Origin: Chloroflexota bacterium | GTDB taxonomy: Bacteria; Chloroflexota; Limnocylindria; Limnocylindrales; CSP1-4 | Direction of reading: 5' to 3' | NCBI GenBank assembly: GCA_013695255.1 | Contig: JACDAV010000101.1 | Location: forward strand, 1-16,166 | Length of the DNA stretch: 16,166 nucleotides | Shown: positions 15,524-16,166 of the stretch, one piece after another | How the letters are laid out: each line of letters begins with the position of its first letter | Numbering within the stretch: position 1 is the first letter of the stretch | The notes under the pieces: model-generated | Told to the model about the DNA's origin: nothing | Database searches by the model: none | The model's input: only the letters and a program-made list of their open reading frames with translations | Program-made: the position numbers and the translations under genes

Positions 15524-16162
15524 ATGCCCAGCCTGCGCGTCCTGCGAACCGGGTTCGTCCTCGGAGCTCTTGCCAGTCTGTCGCTTCCGGCGCTCGCGCT
15601 CGCCCAGGAGCCGATCGATCAGCCGTCGGACTTCGCCGCAGTCCGCGACCGGTTCGAGAGCATGACCGAGGCGGAGTGGGAAGCCGCCGGCTACAGCGTC
15701 ATCCCGCCGGGCGACTGCGTGGCGTCCCCCGCCGGCGGCATGGGGGTCCACGCGATCAACCCGCAGCTCATCGAGGCACAGTTTCCGACGGCCGAGCTCG
15801 ACCCGGAGAACCCTCCCCTGATCCTTCTCGACGCCTCCATGACCCGGGTCATCGGGCTGGAATGGGAGGAGGCGGACATCGGGCAGGAGGCGCCGACGGC
15901 ATTCGGGCAGACAGTCGCGCTTCTGCCGGGACACCCCGGGGTTCCGGACCCGCACTACATGCTCCACGCCTACTTCCGGCCGAACGACCAGGTGCTCTTC
16001 GCCGACTTCGATCCGCTCGTGAAGTGCGATCCGATGCCGCGGACGGACACGATCGCGACCGACGAACGGGCCCAAGGTCGGGTGTCACTCGTCGCATTGG
16101 CGATGGCCGCGGCCGGCCTCGCCGTCTGGCTGGCCGCCGCACGAGCGCGCCGGGCGGAGTAG
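15524..16162 (+). CDS. Hypothetical secreted or membrane-anchored protein
   Basis: The 212-residue product has an N-terminal signal peptide (basic MPSLRVLR, hydrophobic 10-26, likely cut after ALA around 27), a soluble domain of about 150 residues, and a C-terminal membrane helix (187-206) followed by RARRAE. That layout predicts a domain outside the membrane anchored by its C-terminus. The domain contains GGMGVHAINP (71-80), a GLEWEE strand, DPHYMLHAYFRPN (142-154) and FADFDPLVKC (159-168). Its only two cysteines, Cys65 and Cys168, flank the domain and may form a disulfide; His76 and His148 could be functional. The GMGVH...LH...NP.V.C pattern resembles a family of uncharacterised secreted proteins in soil bacteria, but no function can be assigned. 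The strong Shine-Dalgarno supports the start. It is separated from the operon by 142 nt. Confidence 0.85.
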   Translation: MPSLRVLRTGFVLGALASLSLPALALAQEPIDQPSDFAAVRDRFESMTEAEWEAAGYSVIPPGDCVASPAGGMGVHAINPQLIEAQFPTAELDPENPPLILLDASMTRVIGLEWEEADIGQEAPTAFGQTVALLPGHPGVPDPHYMLHAYFRPNDQVLFADFDPLVKCDPMPRTDTIATDERAQGRVSLVALAMAAAGLAVWLAAARARRAE

Positions 16163-16166
16163 GAGG

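Overview
The window is a high-GC bacterial chromosome segment. Single 60-base lines of the housekeeping genes reach about 80% GC (49 of 60 at 14041-14100). Its gene order is the ancient translation/envelope supercluster best known from Bacillus: pyrH-frr-uppS-cdsA-dxr-rseP ... nusA-ylxR-infB-rbfA-(nrnA)-truB-ribF. The MEP isoprenoid genes (dxr, ispG), a short IF2 (633 aa), the high GC and the order together suggest an uncultured high-GC Chloroflexota lineage (Limnocylindria-like). That placement is inference from protein style, and a deep actinobacterial relative is not excluded.

Region 1 (1-5291) is a tightly packed plus-strand operon: pyrH (first few codons cut by the window edge), frr, uppS, cdsA, dxr and rseP. 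Genes overlap by 1-23 nt or lie 12 nt apart. It joins UMP phosphorylation, ribosome recycling, undecaprenyl diphosphate synthesis, CDP-diacylglycerol synthesis, the first committed MEP-pathway step and a site-2 membrane protease. ispG (5399-6661) follows after 107 nt and is the second MEP-pathway gene.

Region 2 (6662-8275) is a small accessory block with visibly lower GC in its two acetyltransferase genes: a VOC/glyoxalase-fold protein and a GNAT acetyltransferase on the minus strand, then a divergent GNAT gene on the plus strand. In the Bacillus order proS, polC and rimP would lie here, and none is present. All three genes have a TANNNT hexamer 7-8 nt before the start codon and no convincing Shine-Dalgarno, which suggests leaderless transcripts.

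Region 3 (8272-15381) is the nusA operon. It has a strong sigma70-type promoter (TTGAGC-17 nt-TATACT), then, inside the leader, a textbook intrinsic terminator (7-bp stem and T-run), then nusA, ylxR, infB and two fused genes. One fusion is RbfA joined to a DHH/DHHA1 nanoRNase-type phosphoesterase. The other is TruB joined to a RibF-type FAD synthetase domain whose flavokinase half is short and lacks its recognisable motif. The leader terminator makes NusA autoregulation by attenuation a natural hypothesis.

Region 4 (15382-16166) holds a 142-nt gap and a gene for a secreted or membrane-anchored protein of unknown function. No tRNA, rRNA, CRISPR array or insertion sequence was seen. Apart from noted gaps shorter than 155 nt, all of the window is coding. 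The most interesting items are the nusA leader attenuator, the two consecutive gene fusions and the leaderless-looking accessory block.
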